This document shows positions 18,875 through 29,000 of a stretch of 64,000 bases of DNA, piece by piece (positions within the stretch are counted from its first letter, which is position 1; every line of letters starts with the position of its first letter). Under the pieces are notes generated by a model. That model did not search any database. It was given only the letters and a program-made list of their open reading frames with translations, and was not told the DNA's origin. The translations under genes and the position numbers were made by a program. This DNA comes from an uncultured Acetatifactor sp. (GTDB lineage Bacteria; Bacillota; Clostridia; Lachnospirales; Lachnospiraceae). The DNA is taken from contig CANPWA010000003.1 in the NCBI GenBank assembly GCA_947581865.1, positions 124,001 to 188,000 on the forward strand, written 5' to 3'.

Positions 18875-19562
18875 ATATCTCGCCCGGTGCGGCGTATGCT
18901 CCCGAAGGGATGCGGACCGCCTGATCGCCTCGGGAAAGGTGTCGGTCAACGGTGCCCCGGCACAGATGGGACAGAGCGTGGAGCCCGGGGATAAAGTCCG
19001 GGTGGACGGACAGGTGCTGACGGGAGAGCAGAGGAAGGTCGTGCTCGCCTTCTATAAGCCCGTGGGGGTGACTTGTACCCAGCGGGATGCCCATGCCGGA
19101 CGCATCATCCGGGATCTGGTTTCCTATCCCGTCCGGGTGACGTACGCGGGGCGGCTGGACAAGGATTCCGAGGGATTATTGCTCTTGACCAATGACGGAG
19201 AGCTGATCAACGCCATGATGCGCGGGGCAAACGGACACGAAAAAGAGTATATCGTAGAAATAGATAAAGAAATAACAGATGTTTTTTTAATAAATATGTC
19301 CCGGGGGGTATATCTCCGGGAATTGGACGTGACCACACGACCCTGCAAGGTGGACCGGATCGGGAAACATACCTTCCGGATCATCCTGACGCAGGGGTTG
19401 AACCGCCAGATCCGGCGCATGTGCAGAGAACTGGGAGCCCGGGTGCAAAGCATCCGGCGCGTCCGGGTGCTGAATATCTCTCTGGGGGATCTGCGCCCCG
19501 GCGGATACCGGGAGCTGAGCGCCCGGGAATGTGCAAAATTATATGAGAAGGCAGGATTGTAA
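18849..19562 (+). CDS. RluB/RsuA-family pseudouridine synthase
   Basis: The enzyme isomerises a uridine in rRNA to pseudouridine. An S4 RNA-binding domain opens the protein (IRLNKYLARCGVCSRRDAD). The catalytic domain contains GRLDKDSEGLLLLTNDG, whose Asp is the nucleophile, followed by KEYIVEI and LTQGLNRQIRRMC. ATG 18849 (237 residues) has GAGGAG about 10 bases upstream, and S4 homology begins there, so I reject the six-codon longer start. Its TAA is directly followed by the ligA ATG, so the two are one operon. RluB-like 23S modification is more likely than RsuA or RluF, but the target site is not proven. Confidence 0.9.
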   Translation: MEEKIRLNKYLARCGVCSRRDADRLIASGKVSVNGAPAQMGQSVEPGDKVRVDGQVLTGEQRKVVLAFYKPVGVTCTQRDAHAGRIIRDLVSYPVRVTYAGRLDKDSEGLLLLTNDGELINAMMRGANGHEKEYIVEIDKEITDVFLINMSRGVYLRELDVTTRPCKVDRIGKHTFRIILTQGLNRQIRRMCRELGARVQSIRRVRVLNISLGDLRPGGYRELSARECAKLYEKAGL

Positions 19563-21539
19563 ATGCGGCAAAACAAGACCCAAAAGGAACAGATTCAGAG
19601 GATGAAGGCTCTGGTGGATACCCTGGATCGTGCGGCAAAGGCATACTACGCCGAGGACAGGGAGATCATGAGCAATCATGAATATGATGCGCTCTATGAT
19701 GAACTGACGGCGCTGGAGGAGGAGACGGGAATCGTGCTCTCCAACAGCCCCACGGTGAATGTGGGTTATGAGGCGGTGGATGAGCTGCCCAAGGAACGCC
19801 ATGAGTCTCCCATGCTTTCTCTGGATAAGACAAAGGAACGGGAGAGCCTGAAGAGCTGGATGCAGGGGAATCCGGCAGTTTTGAGCTGGAAACTGGATGG
19901 ATTGACCATTGTTTTGACCTATCGTGAAGGAAAACTTGCAAAAGCGGTCACCCGGGGCAACGGTGAGATCGGGGAAGTGATCACCAACAATGCCAGGACC
20001 TTTCAAAACCTTCCCATGCGGATCTCCTTTCCGGGGGAGCTGGTCCTGAGGGGGGAGGCGGTCATCAGTTATTCCGATTTTGAGAAGATCAACGAGGAGA
20101 TACCGGAGGAAGCCGACAGGTACAAAAATCCCAGAAATCTCTGCAGCGGTTCCGTGAGACAGCTGAACAATGAGATCACGGCGAAGAGAAATGTGCGGTT
20201 TTATGCCTTTGGTCTGGTGAGGGCCCAGGGTGAGGAATTCCACAATTCCAGGATGGAGCAGTTTGCCTTTCTGGAACGCCAGGGCTTTGAGGTGGTGGAG
20301 CATTATCTGGTACGCCCTGAGGACATACTGGAGCGGATCGCCTTTTTTCAGGAGAAGATTGCTCATTATGATATCCCTTCGGACGGGCTGGTGCTCACCT
20401 TTGAGGATATAGCCTACGGCAGATCCCTGGGAAGAACAGCCAAGTTTCCCCGGGATTCCATTGCCTTCAAATGGGCGGATGAGATTCGGGAGACCACCCT
20501 TCTGCAGATAGAGTGGAGTGCAAGCCGCACAGGGCTGATCAATCCCGTGGCGATCTTCGAGCCGGTGGAACTGGAGGGAACTACCGTAAGCCGCGCCTCG
20601 GTTCACAATGTGAGCATCGTGAGAGGGCTGCAGCTGGGGATCGGTGATAAGATCACGGTCTTTAAGGCGAATATGATCATTCCGCAGATAGCGGAAAACC
20701 TCACAAAAAGCGGAAACCTGCAACTCCCGGAGAAATGTCCCGTCTGTGGGCAGCCTGCACAGATCCGGCAGGTAAATGAGGCTAAGGTGCTCTATTGCGC
20801 CAATGAGAAATGCCCGGCAAAGCAGATCAAATCTTTCACGCTTTTTGTCAGCAGGGACGCCCTCAATATCGACGGATTGTCCGAGGCAACACTGGAAAAG
20901 CTGATCGACTGCGGGTTTATCCATGAATTTGCCGATCTGTTTGAGCTGGAACGGTATCGGGAGGATATTGTACAGATGGAAGGATTTGGTGTAAGATCCT
21001 TTCAAAATCTTATGGATAGCATCGAAAAGGCGAGGACGACAACGCTTCCCCGACTTCTCTACGGGCTGGGGATCGCCGGCATCGGTGCGGCAAATGCCAA
21101 ATTGATCTGCCGGTATTTTGACTATGATCTGGAACGCATGAGAGCGGCGGATAAGGAAACCTTAAGCGAGATCGAGGGCATCGGGGAAGTGCTGGCGGAC
21201 GCCTTTGCGGAATACATGGCGGACGGGGACAACCGGCGCAGACTGGAGACGCTCCTGCAGAAGCTGACTTTAGTGATCCCGCAGGCGGATACGTCGGGTC
21301 AGCCCATGGTCGGGATGAACTTTGTCATCACCGGCAGCCTGGAGCATTATGAAAACCGCAATGAATTGAAGGATATCATAGAACAGAGGGGCGGGAAGGT
21401 GACGGGCAGTGTTTCCAAAAATACCACATGCCTGATCAACAATGACATTCATTCCAATTCTTCCAAAAACAAGAAAGCGAAGGAGCTGGGGATCCCCATA
21501 TTGTCGGAGGAAGATTTTATCTCCGGGTATTTACAATAG
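19563..21539 (+). CDS. ligA: NAD-dependent DNA ligase
   Basis: LigA seals DNA nicks using NAD+. The 658-residue protein has the complete layout: Ia domain with a DALYDELT helix, adenylation domain with catalytic Lys in KLDG near residue 109, OB fold, four-Cys zinc finger (CPVCGQPA and CANEKCPAKQ, near residues 392-420), helix-hairpin-helix repeats (GIAGIGAANAK) and a C-terminal BRCT domain (from about residue 580). Its ATG overlaps nothing but abuts the stop of the pseudouridine synthase gene. Confidence 0.97.
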   Translation: MRQNKTQKEQIQRMKALVDTLDRAAKAYYAEDREIMSNHEYDALYDELTALEEETGIVLSNSPTVNVGYEAVDELPKERHESPMLSLDKTKERESLKSWMQGNPAVLSWKLDGLTIVLTYREGKLAKAVTRGNGEIGEVITNNARTFQNLPMRISFPGELVLRGEAVISYSDFEKINEEIPEEADRYKNPRNLCSGSVRQLNNEITAKRNVRFYAFGLVRAQGEEFHNSRMEQFAFLERQGFEVVEHYLVRPEDILERIAFFQEKIAHYDIPSDGLVLTFEDIAYGRSLGRTAKFPRDSIAFKWADEIRETTLLQIEWSASRTGLINPVAIFEPVELEGTTVSRASVHNVSIVRGLQLGIGDKITVFKANMIIPQIAENLTKSGNLQLPEKCPVCGQPAQIRQVNEAKVLYCANEKCPAKQIKSFTLFVSRDALNIDGLSEATLEKLIDCGFIHEFADLFELERYREDIVQMEGFGVRSFQNLMDSIEKARTTTLPRLLYGLGIAGIGAANAKLICRYFDYDLERMRAADKETLSEIEGIGEVLADAFAEYMADGDNRRRLETLLQKLTLVIPQADTSGQPMVGMNFVITGSLEHYENRNELKDIIEQRGGKVTGSVSKNTTCLINNDIHSNSSKNKKAKELGIPILSEEDFISGYLQ

Positions 21540-21629
21540 GATGTGGCTTTTACAGCCGGCCCGGGAAACCGGAACGGGAAAATCGAAATACCGGTAAGAA
21601 GATCAAGAAAGTGAGAGGATGATAGAAAA

Positions 21630-22550
21630 ATGCCGATCAAGACACAGAGCGAACTCCCCGCAAAGGAGATCCTGGAGAACGAAAATATATTTGTGATGGA
21701 CGAAAACCGTGCGCTGCACCAGGACATCCGTCCCCTGCAGGTGTTGATCCTGAACAATATGCCCATCAAACAGGATACGGAGCTGCAGCTTTTGCGCTCC
21801 CTGTCCAACACGCCCCTTCAGGTGGACGTGACTTTCATGAATGTGAAAAGCCATGTGTCCCAGAACACTTCCGCCAGCCATCTGAACAAATTTTATGTCA
21901 CGCTGGACGAGGTCAGGGACCGGAAATTCGACGGTATGATCGTCACCGGAGCGCCGGTGGAGGACATTTCCTTTGAAGAGGTGGACTACTGGGAGGAGAC
22001 CTGCGAGATCCTGGACTGGGCCCAGGAGCATGTGACATCCACCCTGCATATCTGCTGGGCGGCGCAGGCGGGATTTTACCATTATTATGGGATCAATAAA
22101 CGCCGGCTTCCCCATAAATTGTTCGGGGTCTATGAACATTTGGTAGCCAACCGCAAGATCCCGCTGGTGAGGGGGTTTGACGATGTGTTTCTGGCTCCCC
22201 ACAGCAGGCACACGGAGACGCCGTCGGAGGCGATCCATGCCTGTGATGCGCTCACGGTGCTTGCGGAATCCGAGACGGCAGGAGTGTTCCTTGCCATCGC
22301 CGAGAACGGGAAAAAAATCTTTGTCAACGGGCATCCCGAGTATGACCGGTACACTTTGCGCAATGAATATTTCCGTGACAGGGACAAAGGGCTGCCCATT
22401 CAGATCCCCTACAATTATTTCCCGAATGACGATCCCGAACAGCGTCCGCTGCTGCAATGGAGGAGCCACAGCAACAACCTCTACAGCAACTGGCTTAATT
22501 ATTACGTATACCAGGTGACGCCCTATGATCTGACATCGATCCATTCCTGA
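21630..22550 (+). CDS. metA: MetA, homoserine O-acyltransferase (predicted acetyl-CoA type)
   Basis: MetA activates homoserine for methionine synthesis. The 306-residue length matches the family. The catalytic Cys142 is in LHICWAAQAG, and His235 and Glu237 are in NGHPEYD. Residue 111 is Glu (in VTGAPVED). In characterised MetA enzymes Glu here goes with acetyl-CoA and Gly with succinyl-CoA, so this one should make O-acetylhomoserine. No sulfhydrylase gene is adjacent. A terminator follows. Confidence 0.93.
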   Translation: MPIKTQSELPAKEILENENIFVMDENRALHQDIRPLQVLILNNMPIKQDTELQLLRSLSNTPLQVDVTFMNVKSHVSQNTSASHLNKFYVTLDEVRDRKFDGMIVTGAPVEDISFEEVDYWEETCEILDWAQEHVTSTLHICWAAQAGFYHYYGINKRRLPHKLFGVYEHLVANRKIPLVRGFDDVFLAPHSRHTETPSEAIHACDALTVLAESETAGVFLAIAENGKKIFVNGHPEYDRYTLRNEYFRDRDKGLPIQIPYNYFPNDDPEQRPLLQWRSHSNNLYSNWLNYYVYQVTPYDLTSIHS

Positions 22551-22562
22551 TGATTCCGCAGC

Positions 22563-22594
22563 GATGCCGGCAGTCTGCCGGCATCCTTTTCCTT
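22563..22594 (+). terminator. Terminator after metA
   Basis: GATGCCGGCA (22563-22572) pairs with TGCCGGCATC (22576-22585) around a 3-base loop, followed by CCTTTTCCTTT. Confidence 0.85.
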
Positions 22595-22602
22595 TATCCG
22601 TT

Positions 22603-22899
22603 TTATCCACGTTCCAGAGAAGACAAAAATGCTCCCAGCAGTCTTGTCTGTTCCTGGCTGAGGTTGGAGACATTAAGAAATGCTTCGTGATCTGTCCTGC
22701 CCAGCCCAAGAAGATAATCGGTGGAGCAATGGTACAGATTTGCCAGAGCCATCAGATTTTCCACGCTGGGCGTTCTGCCGCAATTCTCGTAGTTGGAGAT
22801 GATGCTGGGGGAAACCCCTATGGCAGCGGCAGCTTCCTTCTGTGAAAGTTTTAAGTTCATTCTTGACGCCTGCAGGCGCTCCCCTAAGCCTTGTATCAT
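22603..22899 (-). CDS. XRE-family helix-turn-helix regulator
   Basis: This 98-residue protein has an N-terminal XRE domain: SQKEAAAAIGVSPSIISNYE is the helix-turn-helix, followed by PSVENLMALANLYHCSTDYLLG. A short helical tail follows. I chose the ATG ending at 22899 because GGAGG lies 8 bases upstream; in-frame ATGs at 22914 and 22932 fit worse. It is divergent from the BspA-like surface gene, and palindromes in the shared 167-base gap suggest that it controls that gene and perhaps itself. Confidence 0.85.
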   Translation of the reverse strand: MIQGLGERLQASRMNLKLSQKEAAAAIGVSPSIISNYENCGRTPSVENLMALANLYHCSTDYLLGLGRTDHEAFLNVSNLSQEQTRLLGAFLSSLERG

Positions 22900-22916
22900 A
22901 TTATAAACCTCCATAC

Positions 22917-23002
22917 TACAGTATAGAGACATGTCATTGCCTTTGGGTCAAAAAAACTATGCTTTAAGCATTGAATAGTTTGCTTAAAGATGATATACTG
23001 TA
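22917..23002. promoter_or_regulatory. Divergent control region with palindromic operators
   Basis: ATGCTTTAAGCAT at 22959-22971 is a perfect palindrome with a central base, and a related half-site TTGCTTAAAG lies at 22979-22988. TACAGTATA (22917-22925) is mirrored by TATACTGTA (22994-23002), so both strands carry TATACT -10-like boxes. The palindrome abuts the -35 box of the BspA-like gene, which suits repression by the XRE protein. Confidence 0.55.
22971..22999 (+). promoter_or_regulatory. Predicted promoter of the BspA-like surface gene
   Basis: TTGAAT (22971-22976) and TATACT (22994-22999) are 17 bases apart, with a start site near 23006, 60 bases before the gene. Confidence 0.65.
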
Positions 23003-23066
23003 AAGAAAAAGTGATGATCTTGTCACAAAAGACAGTAGGATGACCACATTTCAAGGAGGGAAAGCG

Positions 23067-26000
23067 ATGAAAAAGAAACGGAAAAATGCCGGGCGGATTC
23101 TGGGATTTTTGATGAGCATTGCCCTGATCCTGCAATCCACCGGATTGGAAACATTGGCGGATTCGGCGCTTCCTGCAGATACGGGCAGTGTTTATGATAC
23201 CGTCAGCCAGGGATTGCCCGATGTGTCCGGGGACAGTGCGGGGGAAGAAACAGCCCTGCCCGGAGTGTCCGGGGACAATGCGGGGGAAGAAACAGATCTG
23301 CCCGGAGTGTCCGGGGACAATGCAGAGGAAGGAACAGATCTGCCCGGAGTGTCCGGCGATGATGCTGCCCGGGACGAAACCACGGTTTCCGAGACCTATT
23401 ACGGAATGAACTGGACCCTGGATCAAAACGGCGCGCTGATCGTCTCCGGGAGCTATGATGAAGCGGGAGAGAGTTCCCGATGCTGGAGTGAGTGCGCGGA
23501 CAATATTGTCACGGTGAAAGTGACCGCAACGGGCGTACAAAGCATGGATAACTGGTTTGAGGAATGCCACCGCCTGGAGAGTGTTGATCTCAGCGAATTT
23601 GACGCGTCCGCCGTCACCAGTATGTGCGGCTTGTTCCTGAATTGTGACGCGCTTGAGACCGTTAGCTTCGGGGACTCTTTTACCACAGCCAATGTCACGG
23701 ACATGTCCCAGATGTTCTGCGGATGCAGCAGTCTGAAAACGCTGGATCTGGGGAAGTTTGACACTGCCAGCGTGACAAATATGAGCTTTATGTTCGGCAG
23801 CTGCAGCAGTCTGGAAAGTCTGAACGTGGGGAATTTTGATACGGCAGAAGTCAGCTATGCAGAAGGAATGTTTGCAGGATGTGCCAAACTGTCCGATCTG
23901 GATCTGAGCAGTTTTGACATGACAAATGTTTATGAACCGTCCGAAATTGATGTAGAGATGTTTGAAGGATGCAATCCGTTCCGTACGCTTAAGACTCCCC
24001 GGAATCTTTCGGAAGAAATGCAGGTGCCTCTTCCCTGGAGTATGGAGGATGCCGCGGGAGAGATATATGATTTCCTTCCGCATAGCGAACAATCCCTGGA
24101 GTTGTTCCTCCATTCCAGTGAGGAAAATGGGGAATACGGCAAGACAGGGGGATTGACATGGCAGATCGACCAGGACGGCAATCTGTTCATAGAAGGCGCA
24201 CCGCAGGAAGGGGACAGAGTATATCCCGCATGGCTGGCTTATCGGGAAAAGATCCGCACGGCACAGATTTCGATTCCCTATGTGGACGCCAACGCGAGCT
24301 GTTCCCTGAAGGGCTGGTTTGCGGGCTGCAGCAGCCTGACTTCCGTGCAGTTTACGGAGGACTGCAATCTTTATTGGATCAGTTCTACTGCCGATATGTT
24401 CCGGGATTGCGGCAGTCTCACGGAAGTGGTCCTGACAGGCATCGATCTGAATGCTGTAGAAGATATGAGCAATATGTTCCGGGGCTGCAGCAGCCTGATC
24501 TCGCTGGATTTTTCCAATACAAATTTCCGCGAGCTGAAAGACGCAACGGGTATGTTCCGGGATTGTACCGCGCTTACCGAGATAAAGTTTATCCATTCGG
24601 ATAACACGGGATGGGCGCAGCCGGAATACATGACAGAAATGTTTGCCGGATGCGGCAGCCTGACCGGTGTGGATCTGAGTGGTTTTGATGTCCGGTATCT
24701 CCGTGATGCGGAAGGAATGTTCGACGGCTGCGATGTTCTGGAATGGATGGATACGCCGCAGAATATTGATAGTATGGACGCGGAATCCGGGATCCTGCTG
24801 CCCCGGACGCTGTATGATGAAAGGGGAAATGCTTACGACAGCCTGACCGATATCGTGGGCGGAACGATCCGTCTGAAGGCATATGAACATGTCGGGACAT
24901 ATCGGGGCATGAATTGGTTTTTGGATAAGGAAGGAGAACTGACCGTCTCGGGGATATATTCTTATTATGAGGCGGATCCCGGGGAAGGCGAGTCGAATCC
25001 CAATGCGGCGGCGCCTGGCTGGACGGAATATGCGGAGGAGATCCGGAGCGCCGTCGTGACGGCAACCCAGGTGGAAAGCTTTGAAAATTGGTTCAACAGC
25101 CTTACCCGGCTGGAAAGTGTGGATCTGTCAAAGACCGGGAGATCCACATCGGATGTGAATCATCTTTTTGCGGGATGCACAAGCCTGAAAGAAGTAAACT
25201 TTTATGCTCCGGACAGTGGGCAGACCTTTTGGGGATATGATGTCACAGATATCGGGTATATGTTTGCCGGCTGTGAAAATCTCACCGGGGTGGATCTGGG
25301 AGAATGCGACCTGAGTTCCGTAAAAAATGGAGAAGGATTTTTTGAGGGATGTGCCGCGCTGCAGGAGGTGGATACTCCGCTCTATCTGGGGGCTGAGATA
25401 GCGCTGCCCCATCCCATGGAAGATGAATACGGAAATCGATATACGTTTCTTCCCTGGGAGCTGGGATATTCCGTGCATTTAACTGCCACATCACCGGAAA
25501 CATGGGCCCCTGTGATCTATAGTGGGACTTATTATGGAATGCAGTGGAGTATCCATGAAAATCTTCTTTTGGAGATTGACGGCACATACATCGGACAAAA
25601 GGCCAAAGGCGATCAGGACTGGCGGACAATGGCAAATAAGCTGAAGGTGACTTCCGTGCTGGTGACGGCTGACGGTATAGAGGATGCCAGAGATTGGTTT
25701 AATGGGATGGAAACCCTAAAAAGCGCGGATCTGATGGGAGCCGATTTCAACGACAGCAGTGCCGGCATAAGAATGGACCGAATGTTTGCGGGCTGCAGCT
25801 CCCTCGAGGAAGTACGGTTCGGCATCTCCTATATATATAAAGCCACCATGTCCGGTATGTTTAGCGGCTGCAGCAGCCTGAAGGTGCTGGATATGGGGTG
25901 GCTGGAATTTGGAGTTGTGAGTGCGAACTCCACGATGCTGCAGGGGTGTGACTCACTGGAACACTTCTTTACGCCCAAAAATTTTACGGCAAAGGGGGTC

Positions 26001-29000
26001 GCGCTGCCTTATCCCATGTATGATGAGGACGGCGTGGTATATGAACAGATCCCGACGAGGCAGGCGGAATCCATCCATCTGAGCAAGGAGCCTGTGCCGG
26101 CAGTGTACTGCGGGATGACATGGTCGGTGGATCTGACCACTAAACTTTTGACGATCAGCGGGGAATATGTGGATGACGGCAACGCCGGGCAGGATCTTCC
26201 TCCCTGGAATAAGATTCAATATACGTCCGTCAAAGTGACCGCAGAGAATGTGAATAGTACCGCCAATTGGTTTCAAGATGCCACGGCGCTCAAAACGGCG
26301 GATCTGAGCGGGTTTGACACCAGTCAGGTAACGGATATGAGCAATATGTTTTCCGGATGTACGGCTCTGGCAAGTCTGGATATGAGCGGATGCCGTCTTG
26401 ACAGTCTGACAAAGGCGGAAGGGATGCTTGCGGGCTGCGGGCGGCTCACATTGATCCAGGCGCCTGTGGGTCTTACCCTGGAGGTGCCCCTTGTCCGTCC
26501 CCTGTACCAGGAGGAGGTACGGTATGAGGCGCTCCCTGAGAATCTTCAGGAGTCCGTAACTTTATCGGCTCAGATGGCGGGAACATTTGGGGGGATGACC
26601 TGGCAGATCGATGAGGCGGGGACACTGACGGTCAGCGGTACCTGGAGCGGCGCACCCGCGCAGGAGCCCGGATGGCTTTCCGACGCGGACTTCATCACTG
26701 AGGCGAAGGTGTCCGCCGTGGAAGTGACGGATATGAAAGGATGGTTTGCGGGCTGCAGCAGTCTGACGAAGGCAGAGATACAGGAGATCCGTCAGGTCAC
26801 AGATATGTCCCGGATGTTTGAGGGCTGCAGCAGTTTGACGACCGTGATCTTTGGAAGCGGGAATGCTGCCCTGAAAAATATGAACAGTATGTTTGCGGGC
26901 TGCAGTGCGCTGGGCAGCCTGGATCTGAGTGGTTTTGAGCTTCAGGAGCTGGAGGATGCGGAGGAGGTATTTACCGGATGCGTCTCCCTGACTATGATCA
27001 AAACTCCTATCGGGCTTCACCAGGAGGTCGCTCTGCCGACAGCGCTGTATGACGCGGACGGAACCGAATATACATGTCTGCCAAAGGAAAAAGGAGAGTC
27101 TGTGGCACTGGCTTTGGAGCAGAAGAAGCTTTCCTTTGAGATAGGGCAGATCCCGGACCAGACCTACACAGGCAAGGCGCTTAAACCGGAAGTGACGGTA
27201 TCCTACGGAGATGTAAGCCTGGTAAAGGGTCAGGATTATACGGTCAGCTATAAAAACAATACGAATGCGGCATCGGCGGATGCCCAGAAAGCCCCCACGG
27301 TCACTATCAAAGGAAAAGGAAGCTATAACGGGAGTATCTCGCAGACCTTTACCATTCAGCCGATGGAGTTGAAACTGATCGGCAGTGAAGAGGAGGATGA
27401 CGGCGGATATGATGAGGAAGAGGGGGAATATGCCCCTTCGCCTGCCAACACAAAGATATCTTCCATGGTATATACCTATGACGGCAAAAAGAAGAACACC
27501 GCTCCTTCGGTAACCGTAAACGGCAAGAAATTGAATAAAAATTCTTATACCGTGATCTGGGGTGAAGAAGGCGCGGAGGAAACGGAAGGAGACTTCCGGG
27601 ATCCCGGCACTTATCCGGTGGCGATCGTAGGTCAGGGCAATTACTGCGGACGTATTGATGTCAGCCTGGTCATCCTGGAAGAAGGGCAGGTGCCTGCTTC
27701 CAAGCTGAGCATCGCCTCCATACCTGCTCAGAAATACAGTGACGACGGGGAAGTGATGCCGGAACCCGCAGTAAAATATAAAAACAGGACGCTGGAACTG
27801 GGTGTGGATTATGAATTCAGTTATCGGGATAACGACCGGGTAGGGAAAGCGACTTTGATCCTTATCGGTTTGGAAAATACGGATCCGGACGGCGTGTATG
27901 TCTATGGAACCGCAGAGAAGACCTTCTCCATCTCGGGTACCAGCCTGAAAACGGTGAAGTTCGGTTATCCATACTATAATGAGGATACCGATGAAGAGGG
28001 AGTGAAGGCTTCTTATACGGCGTATTATACCGGTGAGGAGATCATACCGGAGTATCTTCTCTACACCCGTATCAAGAATGAGTCCTATGATCCCGAGTAT
28101 GATGATCCGGCGGATCAGTGGGAAACCGTAGAGCTGGAACAGGATACGGATTATACGCTCACCTGTATCAACAATATCAATGCGGGTAAGGCAACTTTAA
28201 AATTCACTGGGATCGGACGTTATACCGGGACTCTCACGAAGACCTTCACTATCAAACCGCTCACTCTGAAAGCGGAGGAGGCAGAAGACCGGGTGAATGT
28301 GGAAGTTCTGTCCGGGGAAGCCGTACCCTACAGTGTCGGCGGGTCGAAACCTCAGGTCCTCGTCACGGTGGACGATATGGAATTGGTCAACGGCAGGGAT
28401 TATACGGTAAGCTATGAGAATAATAAAGCGATAGCGGACGAAGAGGCTCAAAAGGCTCCCACCGTAAAGGTGAAAGGAAAAGGGAACTACAGCTTTACCA
28501 AGAAGGCAGCATTTTGTATTGTTGCGAAGGATTTGTCGGAAGAAGATATTTCGGTTACGGCGCCGGATAAGTTTGAAGGGGCAAAAAGTTTCCTGAGCAC
28601 ACCTGTGGTGACAGATGAAAACGGGAAGAAACTCAAAGTGAACCGGGATTATCAGATCGAGGGATACTTTGCAGGAGATGACGAATTGAACGCGCAGTCC
28701 AAACTGCAGGCGGGCACGGAAGTCATCGTGAAGATCCGCGGGATCGGCAGTTATACAGGAAATACCCAGGCAGTCTACCGTGTTGCCGCCCGGGATATTT
28801 CCAAAGTGAAAGCGACGCCCGCAAAACTGGAATATAACGGCGGAACAGTGGAGTATACGGAACTGATGATCGAATCGGGTATGCTCACGATCACCTATAC
28901 CGACAAAAAGAAGAAGATTGAAAAGGAACCTCTGGTGTATGGCACGGATTATATCATCACCGGTTATAAGAACAATACGAAGAGGGGAACCGGGGTCATG

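Noticed and set aside
23214..23381. CRISPR-like array
   Set aside because: The repeats are contiguous without spacers and are in frame inside a coding region.
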